In this document: positions 1 through 7,510 of the stretch, piece after piece
How positions within the stretch are numbered: the first letter of the stretch is position 1
How the letters are laid out: every line of letters begins with the position of its first letter
Source of the DNA: a virus
Strand: one strand, 5' to 3'
DNA: 29,446 nt
IMG/VR virus record: IMGVR_UViG_3300044997_000826
Location: 1-29,446 of that record
Notes under the pieces: generated by a model
Told to the model about the DNA's origin: nothing
What the model saw: only the letters and a program-made list of their open reading frames with translations
Database searches by the model: none
Program-made: the position numbers and the translations under genes

Positions 1-255
1 GGACAGCTTCGTAAAGTACCCAAGGCCAACTTTTTCACCGATTCAGGTGAATACATCATGATTGCTTGTGATCAAGCCATATTCCTTCCTATGATGCATC
101 TGTCTCATCTAGAAGGAAAAAAAATGAACTTCTTGCCGATCGTTGGATACCACTATAATATCGACGTAGAAAATGAAAATCTCTTTACTTCCGATAGGGC
201 CTTCAATCAAAAGATGTCCGCAGAAATGATTAGGGCAAGAGGATATCTAGATTGA
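1..255 (+). CDS. Glycosyltransferase family 2-like protein, C-terminal fragment (5' partial)
   Basis: The reading frame is open from base 1 to a TGA at 253-255, so this is the last 84 residues of a gene that starts upstream of the window. The segment DSGEYIMIACDQAIFLPMM, followed by a GYHYN segment and an ending MIRARGYLD, resembles the C-terminal part of GT2-type glycosyltransferases of phage and bacterial glycan clusters. In those proteins a 'DQA..P..' stretch is followed by a 'Y.YN' motif and a short basic tail. The catalytic GT-A domain with its DxD motif is not in the window, so donor and acceptor are unknown. An internal ATG at 58 exists but lies inside the conserved stretch and is unlikely to be a real start. 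The stop overlaps the TTG start of the next gene. The family call is an inference from a short segment. Confidence 0.55.
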   Translation, partial: GQLRKVPKANFFTDSGEYIMIACDQAIFLPMMHLSHLEGKKMNFLPIVGYHYNIDVENENLFTSDRAFNQKMSAEMIRARGYLD

Positions 256-1142
256 AGATATTGTTAGACAACGTTGACATTAATTCATCGTCGGGCCCGA
301 ATTCTTTTGGGCGACGTTTAATGTTACAAATGCAAAAAGAAGGTCACGACGTCGGATCATCTATAGACTATCCTGACGTTCAACTTTCTTTCATAATGAC
401 GTCACAAAAGAAAACTAAGTTAGCCTTACGATTAGATGGTATATATTTTAATTCGCGCCAAGATTGGCAACGACTGAACGAACCCATTAAGAGATCGATC
501 GACATCGCAGATCTGGTAATATATCAGTCAAATTTTAACAAAAATCTCACAGAGAAATATTTTGGAATTGCAAAAAATTCGATCGTCATCAACAACGGTA
601 CATGTTTTGATACGATAAATTCGATTCCTGCTTTAGATCATCTTGCGTTTGACAAATACTCTGAGGTGTGGTCTTGTGCTTCTTCTTGGCGTCCTCACAA
701 AAGACTAAATGAAAACATAGGTTATTTTTTAGAAATGGCGCCAGAAACAGCCTGTCTCGTTGTCGCAGGAGAGAATCCCGACTGTGTGATACAACATTCA
801 CGAATATTTTACGCAGGTAAACTTTCTTGGGAACGATGTATTTCTCTCTACAAGAGATCAAGTACTTTTCTACATCTTGCTTTTCTTGATCATTGTCCCA
901 ATGTCGTTGTCGATGCGAGGGCATCGGGGTGTAAATTAATTGTAGCGTCTTCTGGCGGGACTAAGGAAATAGCAGGATTACATGCGACCATACTTGAAGA
1001 TTTAGCGTGGGACATGTTACCTTTAGATCTTTACGCGCCACCGCATTTAGATTATTCTAAAACTAATAAAAATGAAATAGTTTCTGAAATCGACATTGTG
1101 CGCGTGAGTCGTCGATATATTGAAATCCTGGAGTCTTTATGA
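252..1142 (+). CDS. GT4-like (GT-B fold) glycosyltransferase
   Basis: This 296-residue protein probably transfers a sugar from a nucleotide donor to a glycan or protein acceptor in the cytoplasm. The N-terminus (MKILLDNVDIN, then a Gly/Ser-rich GPNSFGRRL) matches the first strand and loop of the GT-B fold. Near residues 213-235 DHCPNVVVDARASGCKLIV followed by SSGG resembles the donor-binding segment of GT4 enzymes (usual form E-x7-E), with D in place of the usual glutamates. The start is TTG at 252, which overlaps the preceding stop as TTGA. The first in-frame ATG is 23 codons later and would remove the conserved first strand, so TTG is preferred. The protein is shorter than typical GT4 enzymes (350-400 residues). 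The next gene starts at an ATGA overlap, suggesting translational coupling. The specific sugar is not predictable. Confidence 0.7.
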   Translation: MKILLDNVDINSSSGPNSFGRRLMLQMQKEGHDVGSSIDYPDVQLSFIMTSQKKTKLALRLDGIYFNSRQDWQRLNEPIKRSIDIADLVIYQSNFNKNLTEKYFGIAKNSIVINNGTCFDTINSIPALDHLAFDKYSEVWSCASSWRPHKRLNENIGYFLEMAPETACLVVAGENPDCVIQHSRIFYAGKLSWERCISLYKRSSTFLHLAFLDHCPNVVVDARASGCKLIVASSGGTKEIAGLHATILEDLAWDMLPLDLYAPPHLDYSKTNKNEIVSEIDIVRVSRRYIEILESL

Positions 1143-1495
1143 AAAATATACATGAATCTATCAGCAAGCTATTGACGACAAAATTAGAAAAATATAAAAA
1201 TGAAAAATTAAATTGGGGTACTTGTATTGCGATTTATCAGGACATATTTGAAACATTTGTAGGCGTATTTCAAGAATCTAGTATTGACATCAGCAACGAA
1301 GCTATGAATATGATATGTCAAATGTACTACGATGCCGTTTCAATCAACGGTAATCAAGAATTAGATCCTAACGTGTTCTCTCTAAGGGCTTCTGTAAAAA
1401 ATGTAGAAACGAAAGATTTGGCTTTATTAGCTAGTCTTTTTTCTAATACGCCTTTCGCTGCTCCGTTTATTCTTGAAATCAAGAAAAGGTCGTGA
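1139..1495 (+). CDS. Uncharacterised 118-residue protein
   Basis: I do not recognise this protein. It is soluble, with no signal peptide or membrane segment, and appears mostly helical, with a lysine-rich N-terminal helix (SKLLTTKLEKYKNEKLNWG) and aliphatic central helices. Its ATG overlaps the stop of the preceding glycosyltransferase (ATGA), and the next gene (GDP-mannose dehydratase) begins one base after its stop. Co-translation with glycan genes suggests a role tied to the same pathway or simple transcriptional packing. No catalytic motif is visible. The coding call rests on the uninterrupted frame, the coupled start and the tight spacing. Confidence 0.65.
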   Translation: MKNIHESISKLLTTKLEKYKNEKLNWGTCIAIYQDIFETFVGVFQESSIDISNEAMNMICQMYYDAVSINGNQELDPNVFSLRASVKNVETKDLALLASLFSNTPFAAPFILEIKKRS

Positions 1496-1496
1496 C

Positions 1497-2495
1497 ATGA
1501 GCAAGAAGGCTTTCATAACAGGAGTCACCGGTCAAGATGGTAGCTACCTAGTAGATCTCTTAATTTCGAAAGGATATGAGGTCCATGGTCTTATTAGACA
1601 ATCAACGCAATTTACGCCCGATCGTTGGGGGCATCTAAAGAGCGCAATGCTGTCTAGAAAGCTAGAAGTCCATCATGGTGACCTGATGGATGCGTCTGGT
1701 ATGAGAGCGATGTTAGAAAACATTCAACCGGACGAAGTCTACAATTTAGCTGCGCAGAGTCACGTAGGCATATCGTTCGAACAGCCTGTTAATACCTCAG
1801 AAGTAACGGCTCTTGGAGCCTTAAATCTTCTCGACGCTATTAAGCGCTCGAAGCTAAATTGTAGATTTTATCAAGCATCGTCCAGCGAGATGTTCGGAAA
1901 AGTAAGATCAACGCCACAAAACGAAGAGACCCCCTTCTATCCTCGTAGCCCATACGGTTGCGCAAAGGTATACGCTCACTATATCACACAAAACTATAGA
2001 GAGTCTTATGATATGTTCGCATGTTCTGGTATATTGTTCAATCATGAGTCTGAGCGTCGAGGTGAAAACTTTGTCACCCGCAAGATAACTCGTGCGGTAG
2101 GTAGAATCAAAGCAGAGTTACAAGATGAGTTACGCCTGGGCAACACGTCCGCGCTTAGAGATTGGGGATATGCTCCCGAATATGTCGAAGCTATGTGGCT
2201 CATGTTGCAACAAGACAAACCGGACGACTATGTGATTGGAACCGGTACTCAACACTCTGTTCAGGAATTTATCGATAAGGCTTTTGAGATCGCAGGATTA
2301 GACAAGGATAAGTACGTCAAGATCGATCAAAGGTTTATGAGACCATCAGAGGTCGACACGCTTATTGGAGATGCTACTAAGGCAAAGAACGTTTTAGGGT
2401 GGACTACCAAGGTAGACTTTAAGCTATTGGTCAAAAAGATGGTCGAGCATGATATATCGCTTGCAGAAAAAGAGAAAGTTCTACTCGAGTCATGA
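1497..2495 (+). CDS. gmd: GDP-mannose 4,6-dehydratase
   Basis: This enzyme converts GDP-D-mannose to GDP-4-keto-6-deoxy-D-mannose using bound NADP, the entry step to GDP-fucose, GDP-rhamnose and GDP-perosamine. It is a short-chain dehydrogenase/reductase of the extended type. The nucleotide-binding motif G9-V-T-G12-Q-D-G15 opens the protein. The catalytic group is S129/S130-E131 in ASSSEMFG with Y153 and K157 (YGCAK). NHES at 182-185 followed by RRG, and NFVTRKI, are GMD signatures; the usual NHESPRRG reads NHESERRG here. At 332 residues it is close to the 330-375 usual for the family and seems complete. I chose ATG 1497 over the upstream in-frame ATG at 1473: 1497 gives the family N-terminus MSKKAFITG, follows the previous stop by one base, and has AAGG upstream. 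No partner epimerase-reductase is in the window, so the final sugar is unknown. Confidence 0.95.
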   Translation: MSKKAFITGVTGQDGSYLVDLLISKGYEVHGLIRQSTQFTPDRWGHLKSAMLSRKLEVHHGDLMDASGMRAMLENIQPDEVYNLAAQSHVGISFEQPVNTSEVTALGALNLLDAIKRSKLNCRFYQASSSEMFGKVRSTPQNEETPFYPRSPYGCAKVYAHYITQNYRESYDMFACSGILFNHESERRGENFVTRKITRAVGRIKAELQDELRLGNTSALRDWGYAPEYVEAMWLMLQQDKPDDYVIGTGTQHSVQEFIDKAFEIAGLDKDKYVKIDQRFMRPSEVDTLIGDATKAKNVLGWTTKVDFKLLVKKMVEHDISLAEKEKVLLES

Positions 2496-3391
2496 ATAAA
2501 ATTTTTGTGTCGAGACCATCAGAAGATTGGATCGTCGATCGATTAGTGACGGAATGGTACGAGGGAAATTCAGATATCTCTATTCTTGATCCAGCTCAAT
2601 CCGACGTGATATGGCTGTTGGCTAATTGGTGCTACAGAAACGTAGATCCACGATTACTATCTACGAAGAAGGTGGTCACTACAATCCATCACATAGTCGT
2701 AGAAAAATTCGATCAAAATAAACTATTAGAATTCCAACACAGGGATTCGTTTACTGACGTCTACCACGTGCCCAACTGTCACACGGAAAGTATCGCAAAA
2801 CAATTGACGAAAAAACCAATACATGTAATACCATATTGGGCAAACCAAAATATTTGGAGACAAACTGGAACGAAACTCGGTTTTAGAAAAAAGCACAGTC
2901 TACCACTCGACAATTATCTTATTGGATCGTTTCAACGCGACACCGAAGGTCATGATCTAAAAACTCCAAAGTTAGAAAAAGGACCCGATCTATTCGCCGA
3001 CGCCGTCGAAAAATTTTGGCGAAGCAACAAGTCTTTACACGTAGTTTTAGCAGGGTGGAGAAGACAATACGTAGTTTCCAGATTAAAAAAATCAGGTATA
3101 CCGTATTCGTATTTTGATAGACCCTCTCAAGAAACCATAAACGAACTATATCAAACTTTAGATTTATATCCGGTAACTTCACGAGCGGAAGGTGGACCAC
3201 AGTCTCTTATTGAATGTGGCTTATTAAACATTCCGGTGGTTTCGCGAAATATTGGTATGGCAAGTTTGGTTCTAAACAAAGCTTCGATAGCAGATGATGT
3301 TACTATGGCAACGCCATTTGTCCCTAACGTTGAAGAACTAAAGTTGAATAAAGGCTTCGAAAAATACAGAAAGTTGATGAATTCGCTATGA
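2492..3391 (+). CDS. GT4-like glycosyltransferase
   Basis: This 299-residue protein is a likely GT-B-fold glycosyltransferase. IGSFQRDTEG near residue 146 is the start of the C-terminal Rossmann domain, LHVVLAGWRR is its second strand, and TSRAEGGPQSLIECGLLNIP is the donor-binding segment, with E213 and E221 of the E-x7-E pattern. HVIPYWANQNIW matches the linker ahead of the C-terminal domain. The N-terminal acceptor domain is short (about 110 residues). It starts at an ATGA overlap with the gmd stop and ends in an ATGA overlap with the next methyltransferase, so these genes are probably translated together. Donor and acceptor are unknown; proximity to gmd makes a GDP-6-deoxyhexose donor possible, but that is only inference. 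Confidence 0.72.
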   Translation: MNKIFVSRPSEDWIVDRLVTEWYEGNSDISILDPAQSDVIWLLANWCYRNVDPRLLSTKKVVTTIHHIVVEKFDQNKLLEFQHRDSFTDVYHVPNCHTESIAKQLTKKPIHVIPYWANQNIWRQTGTKLGFRKKHSLPLDNYLIGSFQRDTEGHDLKTPKLEKGPDLFADAVEKFWRSNKSLHVVLAGWRRQYVVSRLKKSGIPYSYFDRPSQETINELYQTLDLYPVTSRAEGGPQSLIECGLLNIPVVSRNIGMASLVLNKASIADDVTMATPFVPNVEELKLNKGFEKYRKLMNSL

Positions 3392-4089
3392 GAAAAGTAC
3401 ACATAAAAGACAAGTTAGAAGAATTAGATTTTCCGTTAGAGTATCTTTCTCTTGGCGACTTCGATGCTATAGGCGAATTTACAGCTAAAAAGAATAGAAA
3501 CCAAAATAGCGAACTCTATAAAAAAGTGGGCTGTTTTTATAGACCTAATTATGAAAGAGGTTTACTCATCTATTCTTTGGTTAGAAAATTTAAAGTCGAG
3601 TCGTATCTAGAAATTGGTTTTGGTAGGGGTTATTCGGCATTTTGTGCTGCAAAAGCCATGGAAGACGACGGAATTAATGGCAAGATTACGACGATCGATC
3701 CTAACTTTGATAAAAATCATTTACAAGCGTTGTCGAGAATATTCCCAACCAGCTGGTTTGAAAAAATAAATTTCGTACAAAATACTTCTGTCGCCGCGCT
3801 CCCAACATTAAATAAATTTGATATGATTTATATCGATGGTGATCACACTTATGAAGCAGTAAAGAGTGATTGGGAATTGTGTAAAGACAAATGGAATAAA
3901 GTAGTTCTTTTTGATGATTATCACTTGCCGTCTAAGGCAAAAGATGAGAACATACAATGTGCTAAGGTTATAGACCAAATAGACGGATATACAAAAGAAT
4001 TGGTCATTATGGATCGTAGAATATTTTTAGATGATCGTGGTTTTAAAGATGAAGAAATTGATTACGGACAAGTTATCTTAACCAAATAA
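3388..4089 (+). CDS. Class I SAM-dependent methyltransferase (Methyltransf_24-like)
   Basis: This 233-residue protein has the Rossmann-fold methyltransferase motifs in order: YLEIGFGRG at residues 73-81 (motif I, SAM-binding), the acidic strand end TTIDP at 101-105, FDMIYIDGDHTYEA at 144-157 (typical of the Methyltransf_24 family), and VVLFDDYH near 172-179. Members of this family are common in glycan clusters, where they methylate sugars or handle nucleotide-linked substrates. The start overlaps the preceding glycosyltransferase as ATGA. The substrate is not predictable; sugar O-methylation is the most economical guess from the neighbours. Confidence 0.8.
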   Translation: MRKVHIKDKLEELDFPLEYLSLGDFDAIGEFTAKKNRNQNSELYKKVGCFYRPNYERGLLIYSLVRKFKVESYLEIGFGRGYSAFCAAKAMEDDGINGKITTIDPNFDKNHLQALSRIFPTSWFEKINFVQNTSVAALPTLNKFDMIYIDGDHTYEAVKSDWELCKDKWNKVVLFDDYHLPSKAKDENIQCAKVIDQIDGYTKELVIMDRRIFLDDRGFKDEEIDYGQVILTK

Positions 4090-4093
4090 TTTT

Positions 4094-4912
4094 ATGGAAA
4101 ATTTTTTTTATCGCAAAAACTGGTTCGACGACTTGTGCGAATATTATAACGTTACGCCCGATGTTGCCTTAGAACTCGGTACGAGAAAGCCGAATCGAAA
4201 ACCCAACCTTCCATCTTCGTTAACTACGCACGCAGTTAATAACTTGACATTTGAAGAAATTTGGGCTTCGAAACCCAGGGACAACGAAGAGCAAATATTT
4301 GAATTCTATAAAGACCAAGGCGCATGGTCGTCTTTTAGACAAGTCGTACGTCATAAAGACATGACTTCTACTCACGTAGACTTTTTAACAAAAACGATAA
4401 AGAAAAATTCTACGTTTTGTGAATACGGCTGCGGCGTTGCACCCTTTACGTATACTCTTTTAGAGAATATAGACATTAGTGAAAAATTGAACATTTATAT
4501 TTCAGACGTAGAAAGTGAACACTTCACTTTTGGTATATGGCGATTGAATAAACTTATTCAAACTAGAAACTTAAACAATGTAACTTTTAAGCCAGTAGTC
4601 GTTCTACCAAATTCTCTACCACGATATCCGGAAAAATTAGATACGGTTTTTATATTTGAGGTTTTAGAACACGTTCCAAGCCCAATATCGACCTCTAATA
4701 ATTTATTTTCGCAAATGAACTCGGGCGGATTTTTTTGTGAAAATTTCATTAAGCATGTACATGATCCAAACGAACCGCCCGGTCCAGATTTGGATTCAGC
4801 AGCTGGACAAAGACATGATTATTACAAAAATCTAATAAATAATTTTGAATTATTAACGGGAGGGAATCCGTATGATCAACCAAACGAAACCAGAATCTGG
4901 AAGAAAAAATGA
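4094..4912 (+). CDS. Class I SAM-dependent methyltransferase (Methyltransf_23-like)
   Basis: This 272-residue protein has a methyltransferase core in its C-terminal two thirds. STFCEYGCGVAPFT near residue 105-118 is a SAM-binding motif I with the E-x-G-x-G pattern. DTVFIFEVLEHVPSP near 183-197 is the motif-IV region with the EVLEH signature of the ubiquinone/sugar methyltransferase-like group. SGGFFCENFIKH follows as the post-IV strand. The N-terminal 95 residues do not match a family I know and may bind the acceptor. The gene starts four bases after the previous stop and ends in an ATGA overlap with a glycosyltransferase. Two different methyltransferases side by side suggest a sugar methylated at more than one position, or two sugars; this is inference. 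Confidence 0.72.
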   Translation: MENFFYRKNWFDDLCEYYNVTPDVALELGTRKPNRKPNLPSSLTTHAVNNLTFEEIWASKPRDNEEQIFEFYKDQGAWSSFRQVVRHKDMTSTHVDFLTKTIKKNSTFCEYGCGVAPFTYTLLENIDISEKLNIYISDVESEHFTFGIWRLNKLIQTRNLNNVTFKPVVVLPNSLPRYPEKLDTVFIFEVLEHVPSPISTSNNLFSQMNSGGFFCENFIKHVHDPNEPPGPDLDSAAGQRHDYYKNLINNFELLTGGNPYDQPNETRIWKKK

Positions 4913-5838
4913 AAATCTATTTTAATAGAAGACCCGTGGGAGGTCCGTGGGGCGGAGGATCAAAAATTCTTTCTGCGGTCATCGATGTATGTTTGGAAAA
5001 AGGTCATCAAGTTTTTTTTGAAGAGGAAATTTTTTCTCAAGAAGATATTGACGTCATCGTTTGCATGGACCCTAGGTCAACTCAAACTGTAACATTTAAT
5101 CATCTACTAGATTATAAAAACAAGCACCGATCTAAAATAGTACAACGAATTGGAGACCTAGGTACACACGGAAAACCAGAACTTTTAGAACTTCTAAAAG
5201 CGACTACGCCTCATGCTGATTTATTGATTTTTCCAAGTAATTGGGCAAAAAAATATTTAAATCCACCATCTGAAAAAAAGTGTTCTATAATTCTAAATGC
5301 AACATCTATAGATTTTTTTTCTCAAGATTTTTCTAGATATTACGATTATAACAAAAACGTTATAAGCGTAGTAACACATCACTGGTCTAATAACCACAAC
5401 AAAGGATTCGAAATCTACCAAGCTTTTGACGAGTATTGTTCTACTTCAAATAAGTTTAAATTTACATACATAGGTAGAACTCCTCCTGGCGTCAGATTTT
5501 CTAATCATTTACCTCCCATGGATACTATAGGTCTATTAGAAGAGCTTCCTAAACATCATGTTTATTTAACTGCTTCCAAAAATGAAGCCGGCGCCAACCA
5601 CGTTTTGGAAGCGATGGCCCTAAACCTACCAGTACTTTATCATAGTGAGGGTGGTAGTATAGTAGAATATTGTAAAAACTATGGTTTTGTGTACGAAAAT
5701 ACTGAAGAACTAATCTATATTTTAGAAAATTCTATAGATTTAATACGAGACGCTTTTGTTTCCTTAAATCAAAGAAAAACTAAATTTTCTAAAGAAATGG
5801 CCGAAGAATATGTAGCCTTATTCGAAAGCTTAATATGA
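4909..5838 (+). CDS. GT4-like glycosyltransferase
   Basis: This 309-residue GT-B-type protein opens with MKIYFNRRPVGGPWGGGSK, a glycine-rich loop after the first strand as in GT4 acceptor domains. Evidence for the donor domain is NVISVVTHHWSNNHNKGF (start of the C-terminal Rossmann fold) and LTASKNEAGANHVLEAMALNLP, which carries the E-x7-E-type donor-binding segment, followed by HSEGGSIVEYC. LIFPSNWAKKYL and SIILNATSIDFF are the inter-domain segments. It is translationally coupled on both sides by ATGA overlaps. Codon use is strongly AT-rich, like the genes around it. The acceptor and donor are unknown. Confidence 0.78.
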   Translation: MKIYFNRRPVGGPWGGGSKILSAVIDVCLEKGHQVFFEEEIFSQEDIDVIVCMDPRSTQTVTFNHLLDYKNKHRSKIVQRIGDLGTHGKPELLELLKATTPHADLLIFPSNWAKKYLNPPSEKKCSIILNATSIDFFSQDFSRYYDYNKNVISVVTHHWSNNHNKGFEIYQAFDEYCSTSNKFKFTYIGRTPPGVRFSNHLPPMDTIGLLEELPKHHVYLTASKNEAGANHVLEAMALNLPVLYHSEGGSIVEYCKNYGFVYENTEELIYILENSIDLIRDAFVSLNQRKTKFSKEMAEEYVALFESLI

Positions 5839-6542
5839 AACTCAATATTAGCATAGACGATGTTTCGCCTCATCCTCTGTCTTCGATTAAAGTTCTTGAT
5901 AGGTGTTTCGATTTAATTAAAGAATTTTCCGAAATCAAATTTTCTTTATTCGTACCAGCTTCGTATTGGAGAACTATTAAGTCTGGTACTACAACCAACG
6001 AAGCCCTAACACTTGACCTATATCCTGAATTTTGTAGTCATATAAAAAACTTACCACGAAAAAATTTCGAAATTTGTTATCACGGATTATTCCACGGAAT
6101 ACCGAATCTCTCTGATAATGATGAATTTAAAAATCTAGACTACGAACAAGCAATCGAAAAATTTACAAAAATGTTTCAAATTATTTCGAATGCAAATTTA
6201 ACAGAAATCTTTCAACCTGTTTTTAGACCTCCCGCGTGGAGAATGTCAGCATCAGCTATTCGCGCAGCTAAAGATCTAGGGATAAAAATTTTAGCATTGT
6301 CTTCTAAAGATTATGCTAAAAATACTTACGCCGGCGCCGAAAAAGATTTCAATAAAGTAGTTTATTATAACTGCAATCCACCCTTCGATAAGTTAGAATT
6401 TTTTTCTCCTTATACCGAAGTCGTATATCACGCATGCGAATGGGATTCGAACTATTTTAGTGAAGAAAAAACCGAAGAACTAAAGGTTTTTATAAATTCT
6501 CAAAACAATATAGAATTTTGTTTTATGGATAAGCTTCTGTAG
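5835..6542 (+). CDS. Polysaccharide-deacetylase-like protein (NodB/DUF2334-type)
   Basis: This 235-residue protein resembles metal-dependent carbohydrate deacetylases of the NodB/CE4 superfamily. It starts with SIDDVSPH, where D8-D9 is the expected catalytic/metal aspartate pair. It continues with CYHGLFHG, giving H83 and H87 in the metal-binding H-x3-H arrangement, and FRPPAWRMS, matching the RPP-x-W substrate-binding loop. Family members remove N- or O-acetyl groups from GlcNAc-type sugars or peptidoglycan. There is no signal peptide, so it probably acts in the cytoplasm on an intermediate. The start is an ATGA overlap with the preceding glycosyltransferase. It ends in TAG, one of few in this window, followed by the first sizeable gap. 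Alternative: a catalytically altered family member; the motif residues are present, however. Confidence 0.75.
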   Translation: MKLNISIDDVSPHPLSSIKVLDRCFDLIKEFSEIKFSLFVPASYWRTIKSGTTTNEALTLDLYPEFCSHIKNLPRKNFEICYHGLFHGIPNLSDNDEFKNLDYEQAIEKFTKMFQIISNANLTEIFQPVFRPPAWRMSASAIRAAKDLGIKILALSSKDYAKNTYAGAEKDFNKVVYYNCNPPFDKLEFFSPYTEVVYHACEWDSNYFSEEKTEELKVFINSQNNIEFCFMDKLL

Positions 6543-6643
6543 TCGAAGACAAGTCGATTTCAAATTAACGTTAATTCTGGAATGACTTATCGAACAAACT
6601 AAAAAAATTTGTACTTCATTAATTTGTTAAGATATTATGAAAA
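6543..6643 (+). promoter_or_regulatory. AT-rich intergenic gap with 14-bp perfect palindrome, possible promoter/operator
   Basis: At about 100 bases this is the longest gap in the glycan island, whose other genes mostly overlap. It contains a perfect palindrome AATTAACGTTAATT at 6563-6576, a repeated AGTCGA (6541-6546 and 6551-6556), a run of seven A at 6601-6607, and TATTATG at 6633-6639, just ahead of the next start. There is no GC-rich stem followed by T residues, so a rho-independent terminator is not supported. A promoter for the following genes with an operator-like site is plausible but unproven. Confidence 0.3.
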
Positions 6644-7510
6644 ATGATAAAATTACAAAATTTGTCTCTTGTAGAAAATGACATATTTTTCGATCATGAC
6701 GTTATTGGTTTATTGAAACTAATTAGAGACTGTAAAAGACCCAACGGGTTTGAAGTTGTAAAATTTCAAGATTTTTATTGTCTTTTCGATAAAAAGAATA
6801 ATTCGATTACCAATTTTTATCAATCGGCAGCGACGCCAGAATTTTATAGAAAATTTTTAAATATGGCGAATCATGCAAAAGCCGTCGGCGTAAAGTGCAA
6901 ATTTGAATTTTTTATTACTGAAGAATTTACTGATTTAGAGAAGACGAATTTATTTAACACAAAAGAAAAAAGCGCAATCGTAAATCTAGAAAAATATGAT
7001 ATAAAAAATATAAAGAAAGGTCATAGGCAAAATATACAGAAAGCGCAAAAGAATAAAGTAAACATAGAAATCTTTCACAATTCGACTGTAGATGAATCAC
7101 TGATAAAAGAATTCTATGATTCAGTTTTATTTTCTAGAAATTCTTTCGGTAAAGCTTTTCAACATACATATAAAACTTTTTTATTTAGAAAACTATTAAT
7201 ACAAAATGGAAAAGCAGCTCTTGTCGTATCTGAACACGAAAATAAAAAATCTTTTGTATTTTCACTGACTGGGAAAAATAACAGTTTTTATTATGATTCT
7301 GGCTATACTTCTGGAATTAATCCTTTTATAGCTCACTATGCGCAGCATAGCTTGATGTTGTATCTAAAGTCTTTGGGTGGAAAGTATTATAACTTAGGTA
7401 AAATCAACAACGTCGAAGCCCGTAATAACTCAAATATAAAAAATGACAAAGTAGATTATTACAAATCTGGATTTTGCGACGCCTTAACCGATATCTTTAT
7501 ACCACAATGA
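6644..7510 (+). CDS. FemAB/GNAT-like N-acyltransferase
   Basis: This 288-residue protein resembles the FemAB-like group of the GNAT superfamily (also called GNAT_6/CelD-type), which transfers an acyl or aminoacyl group to an amino sugar or peptidoglycan precursor. The diagnostic stretch is GHRQNIQKAQKNKVNIEI near residues 126-143, corresponding to the R-x-x-I-x-K-A signature after the first domain. A second half with SFVFSLTGKNNSFYYDSG, then HYAQHSLMLYLKSLGGKYY and LGKIN, corresponds to the acyl-CoA/tRNA-binding region. Length fits the family (300-350). The start ATG 6644 follows an AT-rich gap without a clear Shine-Dalgarno sequence; another ATG at 6637 is in a different frame. With the deacetylase just upstream it could deacetylate and re-acylate an amino sugar, an inference from adjacency. 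Confidence 0.6.
   Translation: MIKLQNLSLVENDIFFDHDVIGLLKLIRDCKRPNGFEVVKFQDFYCLFDKKNNSITNFYQSAATPEFYRKFLNMANHAKAVGVKCKFEFFITEEFTDLEKTNLFNTKEKSAIVNLEKYDIKNIKKGHRQNIQKAQKNKVNIEIFHNSTVDESLIKEFYDSVLFSRNSFGKAFQHTYKTFLFRKLLIQNGKAALVVSEHENKKSFVFSLTGKNNSFYYDSGYTSGINPFIAHYAQHSLMLYLKSLGGKYYNLGKINNVEARNNSNIKNDKVDYYKSGFCDALTDIFIPQ

Noticed and set aside
7474-7506. Upstream ATG 7474 as start of the glycerophosphotransferase-like gene
   Set aside because: It would lie 37 bases inside the preceding gene; ATG 7507 forms the ATGA overlap typical of this window and gives the natural N-terminus MKFAISEM.
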